Assembly (NCBI RefSeq): GCF_013522825.1
Contig: NZ_JAAMQZ010000020.1
Coordinates: forward strand, 22,352-86,351
Source: Stutzerimonas stutzeri
GTDB taxonomy: Bacteria > Pseudomonadota > Gammaproteobacteria > Pseudomonadales > Pseudomonadaceae
Length of the DNA: 64,000 nt
Direction of reading: 5' to 3'
The translations under genes were made by a program, and so were the position numbers. This document shows positions 39,963 through 49,951 of the stretch, piece after piece. Below the pieces are notes generated by a model. That model was given only the letters and a program-made list of their open reading frames with translations. It made no database searches and had not been told where the DNA came from. The stretch's first letter is position 1, and each line of letters starts with the position of its first letter.

Positions 39963-42772
39963 CGTTCCTCTTCTCCTGACGATTTGATTGTTATTTGCAA
40001 AACGGTCACAGGCAGCGATTCCAGGGCGTGCTGAAGGTGCAGGCTCGTTTGTCTGGGTCTGACTGCATCCACGCCGAAAAGTCGCATGAGCGGCAGACCG
40101 CTCAGCACCTCGGGTAGCTTCACCAAGGTGTCTTTCCACTGCTCGGGAGCAATATGTGGCGTGCGGCTGTCCCCCAGAAGTCCGCTGGCCAGCCTGGCGG
40201 CGATGACGATGATCCAGGTGCCTTCCCACTCCCGGGCAAAGGCAATCACCTGATCGGCATGGGTGCCTTCGACCTTCAGCGGCAGGTAAGCGCCCTCGCT
40301 GAACAGTCCTGGCTGGACGCTGCGCAGGTTCAGGCTGCGTGCGATCAACCATTGCTTGATGCGACCGTCTTTCCAGCTCGCCAGCAGTTCGGCGGGCTGA
40401 GCCTGCGGATCGAAGGAGGCGCGCCGCCGGGCGAAGTCCACCGGCTGACGATTGTCGGGGTCGACCAGGCTGAAATCCCAGTAATCGGTCCCCTGATAAA
40501 GGTCCGGCACGCCCGGCGTAGTCATACGCAGCAGCGTCTGGGTCAGGCTGTTCAGCGCACCAGCCGGCGCCAGTTCGGCTGCCGCTTCGGCTATTTCGCT
40601 GCGCAAGGCCCGACCTTCATCGCCGAGCAGCAGGATGCGCAGATACTGCTGGCAAGCGCTTTCGTATTCGCTGTGGGGATCGGTCCAGCTGGTGCGCAAC
40701 TTGGCTTCGCGCAGAGCCTTTTCCTGCCACTGGATGATCCGCTCGCAATAGGCTTCGACGCCCTGACGGTCTTCCGGGACCAGCTCCAGCGGCCAGCTGC
40801 CGAGCAGGACCTGGTACAGGAGCAACTCGTCACCGGCAGAGGGCGCTGATCCGTCAGCCAGCTGCTGGCGCAACCCATAGGCAAGCTGACGCCAATGGCG
40901 CACTTTGCTGGCGAACCAGTCGGCGCGCTCGCTGATCACGGCCATGCGCGCGCGGGTGTCTTCGCCGCGCTTGTGGTCGTGGGTGGCGGTGGTCAGCAGG
41001 TTTCGCGGAAAGTATTCGGCGCGAGCCAGGCACTCGCCATGGAAGGCATCCACCGGTGCACTGAAATGCTGCGGGTCGAAACCGACGTCGTTGCGTGAAA
41101 GCAGGGCTCCGGAGCGATAGCAGGCGGTGTCTTCCACAGCCTTGGCGGCGGCGGGTGAGGTGAGCTGCTGGAAGCGTGTGCAGGCGTAGCGGCGAATGCG
41201 TCGTGCAGGTCCTGGTGGCAGGGAGCGCAAGGGTTCGCCGCCAAGCCAGCGGTCGAGATGATCGAGCAGCGGCCAGTCCGCCTCGCCGAGGGTAGTACGC
41301 GCACCGGCCAGTGCCTGCTGAAAGAAGGGCTCATCGGCCTCTCGACGCCCCTGGGCAGCGATGTAGGTGCGGTACACCGGAAAATGCACGATCAGCTCCA
41401 GCAGCGCCCGGCGGATCGCCCCGAGAGTGATGTCGCGGGTCATCAGGTCATACCGCGCCACCTGCAGCAGCGCCTGGGCGACGCTCTCGAAGTCGCCGGC
41501 CAGCGGCCCGGTGAGCACCAGCTGTCGCGCCTGGCGCACTTCTTCCATGAAATCCTCGGGGCGCTCTGCGGTTTCGCTCCACAAACCGCAAAGGACGGAT
41601 TTACCGAGCGGGTCATGCTGCAGCAGCGACACCTGGTTCATGAACTCATAACCTGTGGTGCCGTCCACACCCCAGTCATCATGCAGACGTTCGTTACCGG
41701 CAAGGATCTTTTCGACGTAAATCGGCACATGATCCTGGGCCGCTTCGGGAGGGCGCGCAGCATTCAGGCGATCCACCCGGCGACGCAGGCGGCGACAGTA
41801 GCCGCGCGGATTGGCCAGTCCGTCGATATGGTCGATGCGCAGGCCGTCCACCAGACCGTCGCTGATCAGCTGGAAGATTTTTGCGTGGGTTTCCTCGAAA
41901 ACTATCGGTCGTTCAACGCGCAAGCCGCCCAGTTCGTTGATATCGAAAAAGCGCCGCCAGTTGATGTCGTCACCGGCGGTACGCCAGCTGGCCAGGCGAT
42001 AGTTCTGCCGTTCGAGCAGGGCATGCAGGCGCCGGAAGCCTTCCTCGTGAGTGGAGTCGTAGCGTTTGAGCGCTTCTTCGAGAGGCTGTCGGATGCTGTG
42101 ATTTTCCAGAACACGGGCCAGTTCGGCGCGCAGCTGGCGGGCGGTCTGCCAGGGCGCCGGTTCGGTTTTCAGGGCATCGAAGTGCTGCGCCAGGGTACGC
42201 AGCTGCGGCTGCTCGGCCAGACGCAGCACCTCGCCGTAGCTGGGCGGAGTGATGGGGAAGCGGTGTTCGTAATGCTCGGCATAGAGAGCGCCTTCTTCCG
42301 CATCCAGGCGCAGGACGATGCTGCCCTGCTGCAGGGCTTCGCCGTAGTCGCTGCCAAGGAAAGGCACCAGCAGCTGACCTTCGAGTAGCGGGTCGGGGGA
42401 ATTCCATTCGATATCGAAGAACAGCGCATAGGGGCTGCGCCGTCCCCATTCCAGCACATCCAGCCACCAGGGATTACCGGAACCTCCAACGGCCATGTGG
42501 TTGGAGACGATATCCAGAATCAGCCCCATGCCCCTGGCGCGCAGGGCTTCGACCAGCCGATGCAGGGCCTCTTCGCCGCCGAGTTCCGGGTTGATGCGAG
42601 TCGGGTCTATGACGTCGTAGCCGTGCATGGAACCGGGGCGGGCGGTGAGCAGGGGCGATGCGTAGAGATGGCTGATGCCCAGATCGGCGAAGTAATCGAC
42701 CAGGGTAGTGGCGTCGTCGAGGGTGAAGCCGCGGTGGAATTGCAGCCGCAACGTCGCACTGAGGGGCTTCAT
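39959..42772 (-). CDS. treY: Maltooligosyl trehalose synthase TreY
   Basis: Isomerises the reducing-end glucose pair of a maltooligosaccharide to a trehalose unit. 937 residues from the ATG at 42772, which overlaps the malQ stop by 4 bases. GH13 motifs: DIVSNHMAV, nucleophile region GLRIDHIDGLANPRGY, acid Glu in YVEKILAGNE, and TATHDHKRGEDTR. The N-terminus SATLRLQFHRGFTLDDA and YASPLLTARPGSMHGYD are diagnostic for TreY. Works with TreZ, encoded two genes upstream. Confidence 0.95.
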   Translation of the reverse strand: MKPLSATLRLQFHRGFTLDDATTLVDYFADLGISHLYASPLLTARPGSMHGYDVIDPTRINPELGGEEALHRLVEALRARGMGLILDIVSNHMAVGGSGNPWWLDVLEWGRRSPYALFFDIEWNSPDPLLEGQLLVPFLGSDYGEALQQGSIVLRLDAEEGALYAEHYEHRFPITPPSYGEVLRLAEQPQLRTLAQHFDALKTEPAPWQTARQLRAELARVLENHSIRQPLEEALKRYDSTHEEGFRRLHALLERQNYRLASWRTAGDDINWRRFFDINELGGLRVERPIVFEETHAKIFQLISDGLVDGLRIDHIDGLANPRGYCRRLRRRVDRLNAARPPEAAQDHVPIYVEKILAGNERLHDDWGVDGTTGYEFMNQVSLLQHDPLGKSVLCGLWSETAERPEDFMEEVRQARQLVLTGPLAGDFESVAQALLQVARYDLMTRDITLGAIRRALLELIVHFPVYRTYIAAQGRREADEPFFQQALAGARTTLGEADWPLLDHLDRWLGGEPLRSLPPGPARRIRRYACTRFQQLTSPAAAKAVEDTACYRSGALLSRNDVGFDPQHFSAPVDAFHGECLARAEYFPRNLLTTATHDHKRGEDTRARMAVISERADWFASKVRHWRQLAYGLRQQLADGSAPSAGDELLLYQVLLGSWPLELVPEDRQGVEAYCERIIQWQEKALREAKLRTSWTDPHSEYESACQQYLRILLLGDEGRALRSEIAEAAAELAPAGALNSLTQTLLRMTTPGVPDLYQGTDYWDFSLVDPDNRQPVDFARRRASFDPQAQPAELLASWKDGRIKQWLIARSLNLRSVQPGLFSEGAYLPLKVEGTHADQVIAFAREWEGTWIIVIAARLASGLLGDSRTPHIAPEQWKDTLVKLPEVLSGLPLMRLFGVDAVRPRQTSLHLQHALESLPVTVLQITIKSSGEEER

Positions 42773-44856
42773 CGTTGTTCGTCTCCGCTGGCCTTGTGCC
42801 GCGCGTCTGCCAGGCAACGTAGGCGGCGGGAGCTGTCAGGATGGTCAAGCTGGCTGGCGCTGTCACCGGGGTAGCGTCGCCGCCAGTTGGGATGCTCATC
42901 GACGATGCCGGGCAGGTTGGGCTGTTCCTCCAGGCCAAGCGCGTCTTCCAGGGGCAACAGCACCAGCGGTGCCGGGGTATGGCCGATAAAGCAGGCGCTG
43001 GCCTGGATGGCGCTTTCGACGTCGAGCAATTCACCCGGTGATTCACGGGGCACGTCTGGCACATAGGGGCGCAACACGGCATCAAGGCCGCGACGCTCGT
43101 GCTCGCGCTCGGCAGTTTGCTGCGGACGCTCGGCCTCGCTGTTCTGTCCGGTACGGATGCGCCAGTCGATATCCTCTCCACGCCACCAGCCACCGAGGGT
43201 GGGCAGGTCGTGCGTGGTGGTGATGGCCAGCGCATCCTTCGACCATTCGTGGGCCGGTCTGAAACGGGCATTGTCCTGCTCGAAGAGCAGCACGCGCATG
43301 CCGAGGATGTTCCGCGCCGCAAGCTTTTCCCGCAGGCCCGCCGGCACGGTGCCGAGATCTTCGCCGAGGATCACCGCGTCGTGCCGCCAGGCTTCGAGCG
43401 TCAGCAGTCGCAGCAGGTCGTCGAAAGGGTAGTTGAGGTAGGCGCCCTGGTCAGGGCCGGCGCCTTCGGGCATGACCCACAGGCGCATCAGCCCCATCAC
43501 ATGGTCGATACGCATGCCGCCGGCATGGGCCAGGTTGGCGCGCAGCATTTCGATGAAGGCGCGGTAGCCATTGGCCCTGAGCCCCCAGGGAGAAAAGGCG
43601 CAGATGCCCCAGTTCTGCCCGGCCCGGTTGAGGATGTCCGGCGGTGCGCCGACGCTCAACGTGGCCAGCACTTCTTCCTGCCGGCTCCAGGCCTGGCTGC
43701 CGCCACCATCGGCGCCTACCGCCAGATCACTGATCAGGCCAATCTTCATTCCGGCGCTACGCGCGGCGATCTGCGCACGCTCCAGCCCGCGCGCGACCAG
43801 CCACTGGCAGAAGGCGTGGTAGCTGACCTCATCGGCCTGCGCCCGTGCGAAGCGTTCGACCGCCGGACTCTGCGGCGTGCGGTACTCCTGCGGCCAGTCG
43901 CGCCAGTGCTGCGGGTGGCCGGAAGGGCTGAGCAGGCTGTCGTGCAGCGCCTCGAAACGACAGTGATTTTCCAGCGCCTGGCCGCCGGCTGCGCGGAAGC
44001 TGTCGAAGTCCGCCTGCTGGGCATTGCCGCCTCTGCAGAAGTTCTCGAACAGCTGGCGCAGCAGACACCGGCGGGTTTCGTTCACGGCGGGCCAGTCGAT
44101 CAGCTCCAGTCCTTCCAGGCGCCGCAGTTCCTCGCCCAGGCCACAGGCCTCGATGGCGATACGCAGTGGCGTTTCCCCCAGAATCGCCTCGGGCGCACAG
44201 TACAGCACGTTGTAGAACAGCCGGCTGGAGGGCGAGTAGGGGCTGTAATGACCGCTGTTGGCGGCAAACATCGCATGGACCGGGCTGATGCCCAGGGCAT
44301 CGGCGCCGTGGTCGGCAGCATTGCGGGCGAAAGCTTCCAGGGCCAGGGTATCGCCCAGGCCGCCATCGCCGGCACGGCGCAATCCATACAGCTGGACGGT
44401 CAGCCCCCAGGCACTGGGGCCGGCCAGGTCCTGCACGGCGGGGCAGGCCGGGGGCGCAACGGCGAGGGTCAGCTGGCGCCCGGCGATTTCCAGGCGGTGA
44501 TAGCCGGGGATGTCGATGGGTGCCAGGCGCGCCTGTTCATCGAGTGTGCCGTCACAGCGCTGACCGACTTCCAGCTCCAGGCTGTAGCGGGCGCCTGGCT
44601 CGCAATGGCGTGCCAGCTCCAGCGCTGCGCCCTGGTCGAGAGTCAGCAGCGGCGGCAGGTCGCTGGCACCGCCATCGACATGCAGTTTTTCCAGGCTGCG
44701 CTCGACGGCCTCATCGCTGTCGGCATCCAGGCCCAGGCCATGCAGTACGGCGCGCAGGACCTCGGGCGCCACTCGCTGGTCGCGCCCATCGGCATCGACC
44801 CAGTCGATGGACAGGCCTGCCGCTTCGGCCAGGCGTTTCAGGCGCTCGTCACTCAT
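42769..44856 (-). CDS. malQ: 4-alpha-glucanotransferase (amylomaltase)
   Basis: Moves maltooligosyl units between chains (GH77). 695 residues. Motifs: the nucleophile Asp in GMRIDHVMGLMR, the acid Glu in VILGEDLGTVP and the TTTHDLPTLGGWW segment; the substrate loop AFSPWGLRANGYRAF is present. The N-terminal about 140 residues form an extra domain seen in the long bacterial MalQ type. The start overlaps the treZ stop by 8 bases; the end overlaps the treY start. Confidence 0.94.
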   Translation of the reverse strand: MSDERLKRLAEAAGLSIDWVDADGRDQRVAPEVLRAVLHGLGLDADSDEAVERSLEKLHVDGGASDLPPLLTLDQGAALELARHCEPGARYSLELEVGQRCDGTLDEQARLAPIDIPGYHRLEIAGRQLTLAVAPPACPAVQDLAGPSAWGLTVQLYGLRRAGDGGLGDTLALEAFARNAADHGADALGISPVHAMFAANSGHYSPYSPSSRLFYNVLYCAPEAILGETPLRIAIEACGLGEELRRLEGLELIDWPAVNETRRCLLRQLFENFCRGGNAQQADFDSFRAAGGQALENHCRFEALHDSLLSPSGHPQHWRDWPQEYRTPQSPAVERFARAQADEVSYHAFCQWLVARGLERAQIAARSAGMKIGLISDLAVGADGGGSQAWSRQEEVLATLSVGAPPDILNRAGQNWGICAFSPWGLRANGYRAFIEMLRANLAHAGGMRIDHVMGLMRLWVMPEGAGPDQGAYLNYPFDDLLRLLTLEAWRHDAVILGEDLGTVPAGLREKLAARNILGMRVLLFEQDNARFRPAHEWSKDALAITTTHDLPTLGGWWRGEDIDWRIRTGQNSEAERPQQTAEREHERRGLDAVLRPYVPDVPRESPGELLDVESAIQASACFIGHTPAPLVLLPLEDALGLEEQPNLPGIVDEHPNWRRRYPGDSASQLDHPDSSRRLRCLADARHKASGDEQR

Positions 44857-46585
44857 TGATGTCTTCCAAATGGATTCTGGCGGTGTGCGGCGGCAGCGAA
44901 CCTGCGTCTGTGGTGTCCTTCCGGTTGCTGTACAGCAAGCGAGATTTGGCAGGTGCGGGTGTCAGTGCCACCTGATGAGTGCCAAGATTGAGTTCCAGGC
45001 GCAACCGGCTGCCATCGCCCAGTCGCCAATGCGCCAGGGCGGCGGCTTCGCCCAACGCCGTGGCGCCGAGAAAGGCGGCACCCTGCAGGCGCGGCACGAT
45101 TTCCCGATGGCGGATATCCAGAAGTTGCCGGTAGAGCCCGGCCCACTGGCTGTCGATCCGGGCGAAATCCGGCCTGGAAGCCGCGAAGGTTTCCGCTGCA
45201 TTCGGGTCGGGAATGCGCGCGCGCGTCGCTTCGTCGGCAAACTCCGTGAACTCGGCGAATTCGCCCCGGCGACCTTCGCGCACGGCATCGGCCAGTTCGC
45301 CATGGTGGCTGGTGAAGAACAGGAAGGGTTCACGCGCACCCCATTCCTCACCCATGAACAGCAACGGGATCATCGGCGAAAGCAGCAGCAGGGCGGTGGC
45401 GGCGCGCAGAGCGTCGGGTTCGGCCAGGGCGATCAGACGTTCGCCGAAGGCGCGGTTGCCAATCTGGTCGTGGTTCTGCAGAAAGAGTACGAAGGCGGTG
45501 GGCGACAGGTGCCCGCTCGGCTCGCCCCGCGCATGCCCGCGCCGATCCTGCTGGCCCTGGTAGATGAAGCCCTCGCCGAGAAAGCGCACCAGCTTACGGG
45601 TCGACTCCTGGTGAAAGTCGGCGTAGTAGCCCTGGCTTTCTCCGGTCAGCAGGCTATGCAACACGTTGTGGCCGTCATCGTTCCACTGCGCGGTAAAGCC
45701 CTGCTCAAGCAGGCTGACGCGGTTGTCCTCGTTTTCTAGAACCAGATGGACATGGCGCCCCGGCTCGGTGTCGGCGCGCACGCGCTCGGCCAGTTCGACC
45801 AGGAAACCCCGGTCGGGAATGGCGTGGACGGCATCCAGGCGCAGGCCATCGAAGCGGTACTCGTTGAGCCACATAAGCGCGCTGTCGATAAAGAAATCGC
45901 GCACCTCACGCCGGCGAAAGTCGATGGCGTCGCCCCAGGGCGTCTGCTGGTCGTGGCGAAAGAAATGTTTGGCGTAGTAGCCCAGGTAGTTGCCGTCCGG
46001 CCCGAAGTGGTTGTAGACCACGTCGAGAAACACCATCAGGCCGTGGCCGTGGGCAGCGTCGATCAGCCGCTTGAGGTCATCGGGGCTGCCGTAGGAGGCT
46101 TCTGGCGCATAGGGCAGCACGCCGTCGTAACCCCAGTTGCGCGCACCGGGAAATTCCGCCAGCGGCATCAGCTCGATGGCCGTCACGCCGAGTTCGGCCA
46201 GCGCGGCGAGCCGCTGTTCGATCTGTGCGTAGCCACCGCAGGCGCCCACATGCAATTCATAGAGCACGGTCTCGTGCCAGGGCCGCCCGCGCCATCGCTG
46301 ATTGCGCCAGACGTAGGCGTTGGGATCGGTGACCAGGCTGGGCTCATGAACATCGCCTGCCTGGGCGCGGGAGGCCGGGTCCGGCACCTGCAGCTCGCCG
46401 TCGATCAGGAAGCGGTAGGCCGTACCCGCGCCGACCTCGGCATCCAGGCTGTACCAGCCTTCGTCAAGACGCGGCATGGGCAGCGTGTCACCACTGACCA
46501 GCACCAGGCTGACATTTTGCGCGTCGGGCGCCCAGAGTCTGAAACGGGTGCGGGAATCATCCAGCAGTAACGGCCCATGTTGCAT
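44849..46585 (-). CDS. treZ: Maltooligosyl trehalose trehalohydrolase TreZ
   Basis: Releases free trehalose from the end made by TreY. 578 residues from the ATG at 46585, 10 bp after the glgA stop; an in-frame upstream extension lies within glgA and is not used. N-terminal CBM48-like domain (RFRLWAPDAQNVSLVL), GH13 barrel with DVVYNHFGPDGNYL, GLRLDAVHAI, VLENEDN and FLQNHDQIGNRAFGERL, and the TreZ-specific MGEEWGAREPFLFFTSH. Confidence 0.95.
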   Translation of the reverse strand: MQHGPLLLDDSRTRFRLWAPDAQNVSLVLVSGDTLPMPRLDEGWYSLDAEVGAGTAYRFLIDGELQVPDPASRAQAGDVHEPSLVTDPNAYVWRNQRWRGRPWHETVLYELHVGACGGYAQIEQRLAALAELGVTAIELMPLAEFPGARNWGYDGVLPYAPEASYGSPDDLKRLIDAAHGHGLMVFLDVVYNHFGPDGNYLGYYAKHFFRHDQQTPWGDAIDFRRREVRDFFIDSALMWLNEYRFDGLRLDAVHAIPDRGFLVELAERVRADTEPGRHVHLVLENEDNRVSLLEQGFTAQWNDDGHNVLHSLLTGESQGYYADFHQESTRKLVRFLGEGFIYQGQQDRRGHARGEPSGHLSPTAFVLFLQNHDQIGNRAFGERLIALAEPDALRAATALLLLSPMIPLLFMGEEWGAREPFLFFTSHHGELADAVREGRRGEFAEFTEFADEATRARIPDPNAAETFAASRPDFARIDSQWAGLYRQLLDIRHREIVPRLQGAAFLGATALGEAAALAHWRLGDGSRLRLELNLGTHQVALTPAPAKSRLLYSNRKDTTDAGSLPPHTARIHLEDINE

Positions 46586-46595
46586 CGATAACCTC

Positions 46596-48146
46596 TTAAG
46601 CAGTGGCGCTAGCCTCGCTCCGCTGATGCAGCAGGCGCTGATACAGCCGGTCATAGGGCTCGACCGCATGACTCCAGAAAAAACCGGCGCTCATGGCGCG
46701 GCAGCGCATGGCGTTGAGCAGATGCGGCTTGTGGTACACCGCCAGGGCACGTTCCACGGCATGGCGATAGCTCTGCACCGTGGGTTCATCGAAGAGAAAG
46801 CCCGTCACGCCATTGTCGATGCTGTCAGCCAGGCCCCCGGTGCGATGGGCAATGGGCAGCGAGGCGAAGCGCTGCGCGTACATCTGGCTCAATCCGCAGG
46901 GCTCGTAGCGCGACGGCATAAGGAGGAAGTCACTGCCGGCGAACAGACGCCGGGCATCGGTCTCGTTGAAGCCGATATGCGCACCGATCCGACCGGGGAA
47001 ACGTTCCGCCAACCGCCGTACCCGTTCTTCGATAGCGGCTTCGCCACGCCCGAGAATGGCCAGTTGGCCGCCGCGTTCGACGATGGCTTCGGCCACCTCG
47101 ATGCTCAGGTCGATGCCTTTCTGCTGTACCAGGCGGGACACCACGGCAAACAGGGGACCTTCGCCAGGCTCAAGGCCGAACAGCTGGCGGACGTGGGTGG
47201 CGTTGGCGCGCTTGCCGTTCCAGTCCTGTGGCCCGAACGGGCTGATCAGGTGCGGGCAGCTTTGCGGATCCCAGCTTTCATCTATCCCGTTGAGCAGCCC
47301 GCTGAGCAGGCCCTGACGCGCCTTCATGGCGAGAAAACCTTCCATGCCGCAGCCGAAGGCCGGCGTGGTGATCTCCCGTGCATAGGTGGCGCTGACGGTG
47401 GTGACCTGGTCGGCATAGGCGATACCGGCCTTGAGCAGCGACAGCGAGCCGTAGAATTCCATCCGTTCCGGCCCACAGGCTTCCAACGGAATGCCCAGCT
47501 TGCGCCGCAGCTGCATGCTGATATTGCCCTGGTAGGCCAGGTTGTGAATGGTGAAGACGCTGGGCGTGGTCAAACCGCGCCAATGCATGTAGGCCGGCGT
47601 CAGGCCGGTCGGCCAGTCGTGGGCATGCACCAGGTCCGGGCTCCAGCTCATGCAGGCGGCGCCTGCGGCGATATCCGCTGCCGTCATGCACAGGCGCGCG
47701 AAGCGCAGCGGATTGTCCGGCCAGTCCTGCCCCTGCTCGTCACCATAGGGCAGGCCGTCGCGTTCGTAGAGTTCCGGACAGATCACCACATAGATGATCA
47801 GCCCATCAGGCATGTCGAGTCGCCCGATTCGGCATGACGGAATGTCGCCATGTGACAGAACACTGCCCACCACGCGGATCGGCATACCGCACTGCATCAC
47901 TTGCGAGTAGCCGGGAATCAGCACACGCACATCGTACAGCGCACCCAGCGCGCGGGGCAGGGCAGCGGACACGTCGGCAAGGCCGCCCGTCTTGACCAGA
48001 TCGGTCAGCTCGGACGTCACGAACAATATTTTCTTCTTCTGCTCCTGTGTGCTGCGAAGTTGCAGTACGGGCCGCTCCGACGGTGGCGATGGACGCTCGG
48101 TGAGCTTCACAGGGACAGGCGCATTCTCAACAGCAGCAATACTCAT
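46596..48146 (-). CDS. glgA: Glycogen synthase (ADP-glucose type)
   Basis: Extends alpha-1,4-glucan chains with ADP-glucose (GT5). 516 residues from the ATG at 48146, preceded by GGGAAA; a TTG five codons upstream is the alternative. ADP-glucose motif KTGGLADVSAALPRAL near residue 48, the HAHDWPTGL loop, and the C-terminal PSRYEPCGLSQMYAQ with the conserved Glu. The first 45 residues form a variable N-terminal extension. First gene of the glycogen/trehalose operon; the 271-bp divergent gap before pncC must hold its promoter, but no single promoter stands out. Confidence 0.95.
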   Translation of the reverse strand: MSIAAVENAPVPVKLTERPSPPSERPVLQLRSTQEQKKKILFVTSELTDLVKTGGLADVSAALPRALGALYDVRVLIPGYSQVMQCGMPIRVVGSVLSHGDIPSCRIGRLDMPDGLIIYVVICPELYERDGLPYGDEQGQDWPDNPLRFARLCMTAADIAAGAACMSWSPDLVHAHDWPTGLTPAYMHWRGLTTPSVFTIHNLAYQGNISMQLRRKLGIPLEACGPERMEFYGSLSLLKAGIAYADQVTTVSATYAREITTPAFGCGMEGFLAMKARQGLLSGLLNGIDESWDPQSCPHLISPFGPQDWNGKRANATHVRQLFGLEPGEGPLFAVVSRLVQQKGIDLSIEVAEAIVERGGQLAILGRGEAAIEERVRRLAERFPGRIGAHIGFNETDARRLFAGSDFLLMPSRYEPCGLSQMYAQRFASLPIAHRTGGLADSIDNGVTGFLFDEPTVQSYRHAVERALAVYHKPHLLNAMRCRAMSAGFFWSHAVEPYDRLYQRLLHQRSEASATA

Positions 48147-48417
48147 AAGCACTTTTCCCAAGGACCGGCATGGGCGCCAGGTCGGTTACGAGCACGTTTC
48201 CCCAACACAGCCACCATTTGTGGCGCTGTAACCAATGAGCACGGCAAGACTGAACTGCTTTGGTATGCGGCATAGAGCTTCTATGGCTCCACTCTGAGAA
48301 AGACCGGATGAGCGCGAATTGGTTCTCGATTTCTGACGAAACTCACCTGTGGAACTTTGCCTGTGCGTGCCGGCTCCGAAAACTGAGCCAACAGGGCATT
48401 TCAGCGGAGCCAGGACC

Positions 48418-48918
48418 ATGCGAGACCTTGCCGAAATCGTGCGCTTTCTAAGTGACGTCCGGATGACGCTGACCACTGCCGAATCCTGCACCTGCGGCCT
48501 GATGGCTTCCCTGCTGGGGGATATCCCAGGCTGCGGTCAGGTACTGGACAGCGGATTCGTCGTGTATTCGCCCAACGCAAAGAACCGGCTGCTGCACGTC
48601 AGCTTCGACACCATCGAGACTTTTGGCCTGACCAGCGAGGAAGTCGCGACCGAAATGGCGCTCGGTGCGCTGAATGCCAGTGCTGCCGACATTGCCATTG
48701 CCAACACCGGAGTGGCCGACGACAGCGAAGAGGATCGTGGCGGTACCCAGTGCTACGCCTTTGCACTGAAGCAGGACGAGCGGCAGGTAAGCATCAGTGA
48801 GACGCGGCATTTCGAGGGGGATCGTGTGTCGATTCGCGAACAGGCCGCACGCTACGCCCTGGAGTGCCTGCCGGAGCGCTATGCGGAGCTGATGGACAGA
48901 TTGCGCGCCACACGTTGA
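48418..48918 (+). CDS. pncC: CinA C-terminal / PncC-type nicotinamide-nucleotide amidase
   Basis: 166 residues from the ATG at 48418 (CAGGA just upstream). Stand-alone CinA-C domain, the type that deamidates NMN to nicotinic acid mononucleotide in pyridine nucleotide salvage. The active-site region reads TTAESCTCGL, where ESCTGG is usual: Cys26 replaces the first Gly. Later family stretches (SGFVVYSPNAKNRLL, AIANTGVADD) are partly conserved; the usual TGVAGP is TGVADD. The divergence means activity on NMN is not certain. Divergent from glgA. Confidence 0.72.
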   Translation: MRDLAEIVRFLSDVRMTLTTAESCTCGLMASLLGDIPGCGQVLDSGFVVYSPNAKNRLLHVSFDTIETFGLTSEEVATEMALGALNASAADIAIANTGVADDSEEDRGGTQCYAFALKQDERQVSISETRHFEGDRVSIREQAARYALECLPERYAELMDRLRATR

Positions 48919-48997
48919 TGCAGCCAGTCGGCCCCGGGGAACTCTGCCGGATGCCTTCTTTCACACAAGAAAGAGAACGCCAAATCTGGAGATGCAC

Positions 48998-49528
48998 ATG
49001 CAAAGCGCACAAACCGGCAACGACATCCGTATCGAACGCCTGATCGAGTGGCTGCGTGACGCCCATGCCATGGAAGCCCAGGCCGAAACCATGCTCACCA
49101 GACAGGCCAGCCGCATCGAGCACTATCCCGAGCTGAAGGCACGCATCGAACAGCACATCAGCGAAACCCAGAACCAGGCCAGGCTGATCGAAAGCTGCCT
49201 GCAGCGCTACGACAAGTCCTATTCCGGGCTCAAGGACCTGGGCGGCAAGATGATGGCGATGGGGCAGGCCATGGGCGGCATGATGATCAACGACGAGATC
49301 GTCAAGGGCGCAATGATGGGCTACGTCTTCGAGAATCTGGAGATCGCTTCTTACGAAATCCTGATCGCAGCTGCCGAGGCAGTAGGCGATACCCAGACCC
49401 AGGAAATCTGTACCCGCATCCTGGCAGAGGAGGTTGCGATGGCGGAGTGGATGCGCAGCCATCTCGCGCAACTGACTCAGGCCTATCTGACACGAGCCGA
49501 GGCACCTGGTGTCGAAGCCAAGCGCTGA
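48998..49528 (+). CDS. DUF892 / YciE-YciF ferritin-like protein
   Basis: 176 residues from the ATG at 48998, which has TGGAG 6 bases upstream; the ATG two codons earlier overlaps this site. Four-helix ferritin-like bundle with helix-start phrases RIERLIEWLRDAHAMEAQAE, KARIEQHISETQNQARLIE, FENLEIASYEILIAAAEA and EEVAMAEWMRSHL, giving the repeated Glu/His pairs expected of a di-iron site. Relatives are induced by osmotic or general stress. Cytosolic; the reaction is unknown. Confidence 0.88.
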   Translation: MQSAQTGNDIRIERLIEWLRDAHAMEAQAETMLTRQASRIEHYPELKARIEQHISETQNQARLIESCLQRYDKSYSGLKDLGGKMMAMGQAMGGMMINDEIVKGAMMGYVFENLEIASYEILIAAAEAVGDTQTQEICTRILAEEVAMAEWMRSHLAQLTQAYLTRAEAPGVEAKR

Positions 49529-49544
49529 GTCAGCAAGCGGCAGG

Positions 49545-49811
49545 CTAATGCTCGGTGGACTTGGAACCCTTCGAGCCACCCCGGGTTGCGTAAAGCTCGA
49601 AACGCAGCTCCTGGGCGAGACGCACCAGATTGGCGGCATCACGACACTGCTCGTCGGTGATGCCGAAAACCGTCAGTTCTTCATCATGGTGTTCTTTATA
49701 CAGACGAACGGTAACACGGCTGTCTTCCTGAGCATGGCAGTCGCAGTGATAGGGGTGAAGATGGTTGCGAAGGATGCTTTCTATCGTCAGCAGGGGTAGG
49801 CGCGTAGCCAT
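49545..49811 (-). CDS. DUF1652 protein
   Basis: 88 residues from the ATG at 49811; five more codons upstream are open but lack family pattern. DUF1652 pattern: LLTIESILRNHLHPYHCDCH, RVTVRLYKEH, LTVFGITDEQCRDAANLVRLAQELRFEL. These small proteins are largely restricted to Pseudomonas and have no known function. The C-terminal end RGGSKGSKSTEH is polar. Convergent with the DUF892 gene. Confidence 0.75.
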   Translation of the reverse strand: MATRLPLLTIESILRNHLHPYHCDCHAQEDSRVTVRLYKEHHDEELTVFGITDEQCRDAANLVRLAQELRFELYATRGGSKGSKSTEH

Positions 49812-49951
49812 ATTCCTTCCTCTCACCGTTTGTCCGAGCGCCGGGTCGTGATCCGTCCCGGAGGGTGGCTGTCTTGCCTACTGAAACGCTAGCAGGGCCT
49901 CACGCGTTGTAAACCACCGTCCGGCGCCATGGCGTCTACCGAGGAGGTTGC

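Noticed and set aside
48349..48417. Longer start for the PncC-like gene
   Set aside because: The added residues are Cys-rich and non-conserved; the ATG at 48418 has an AGGA site.
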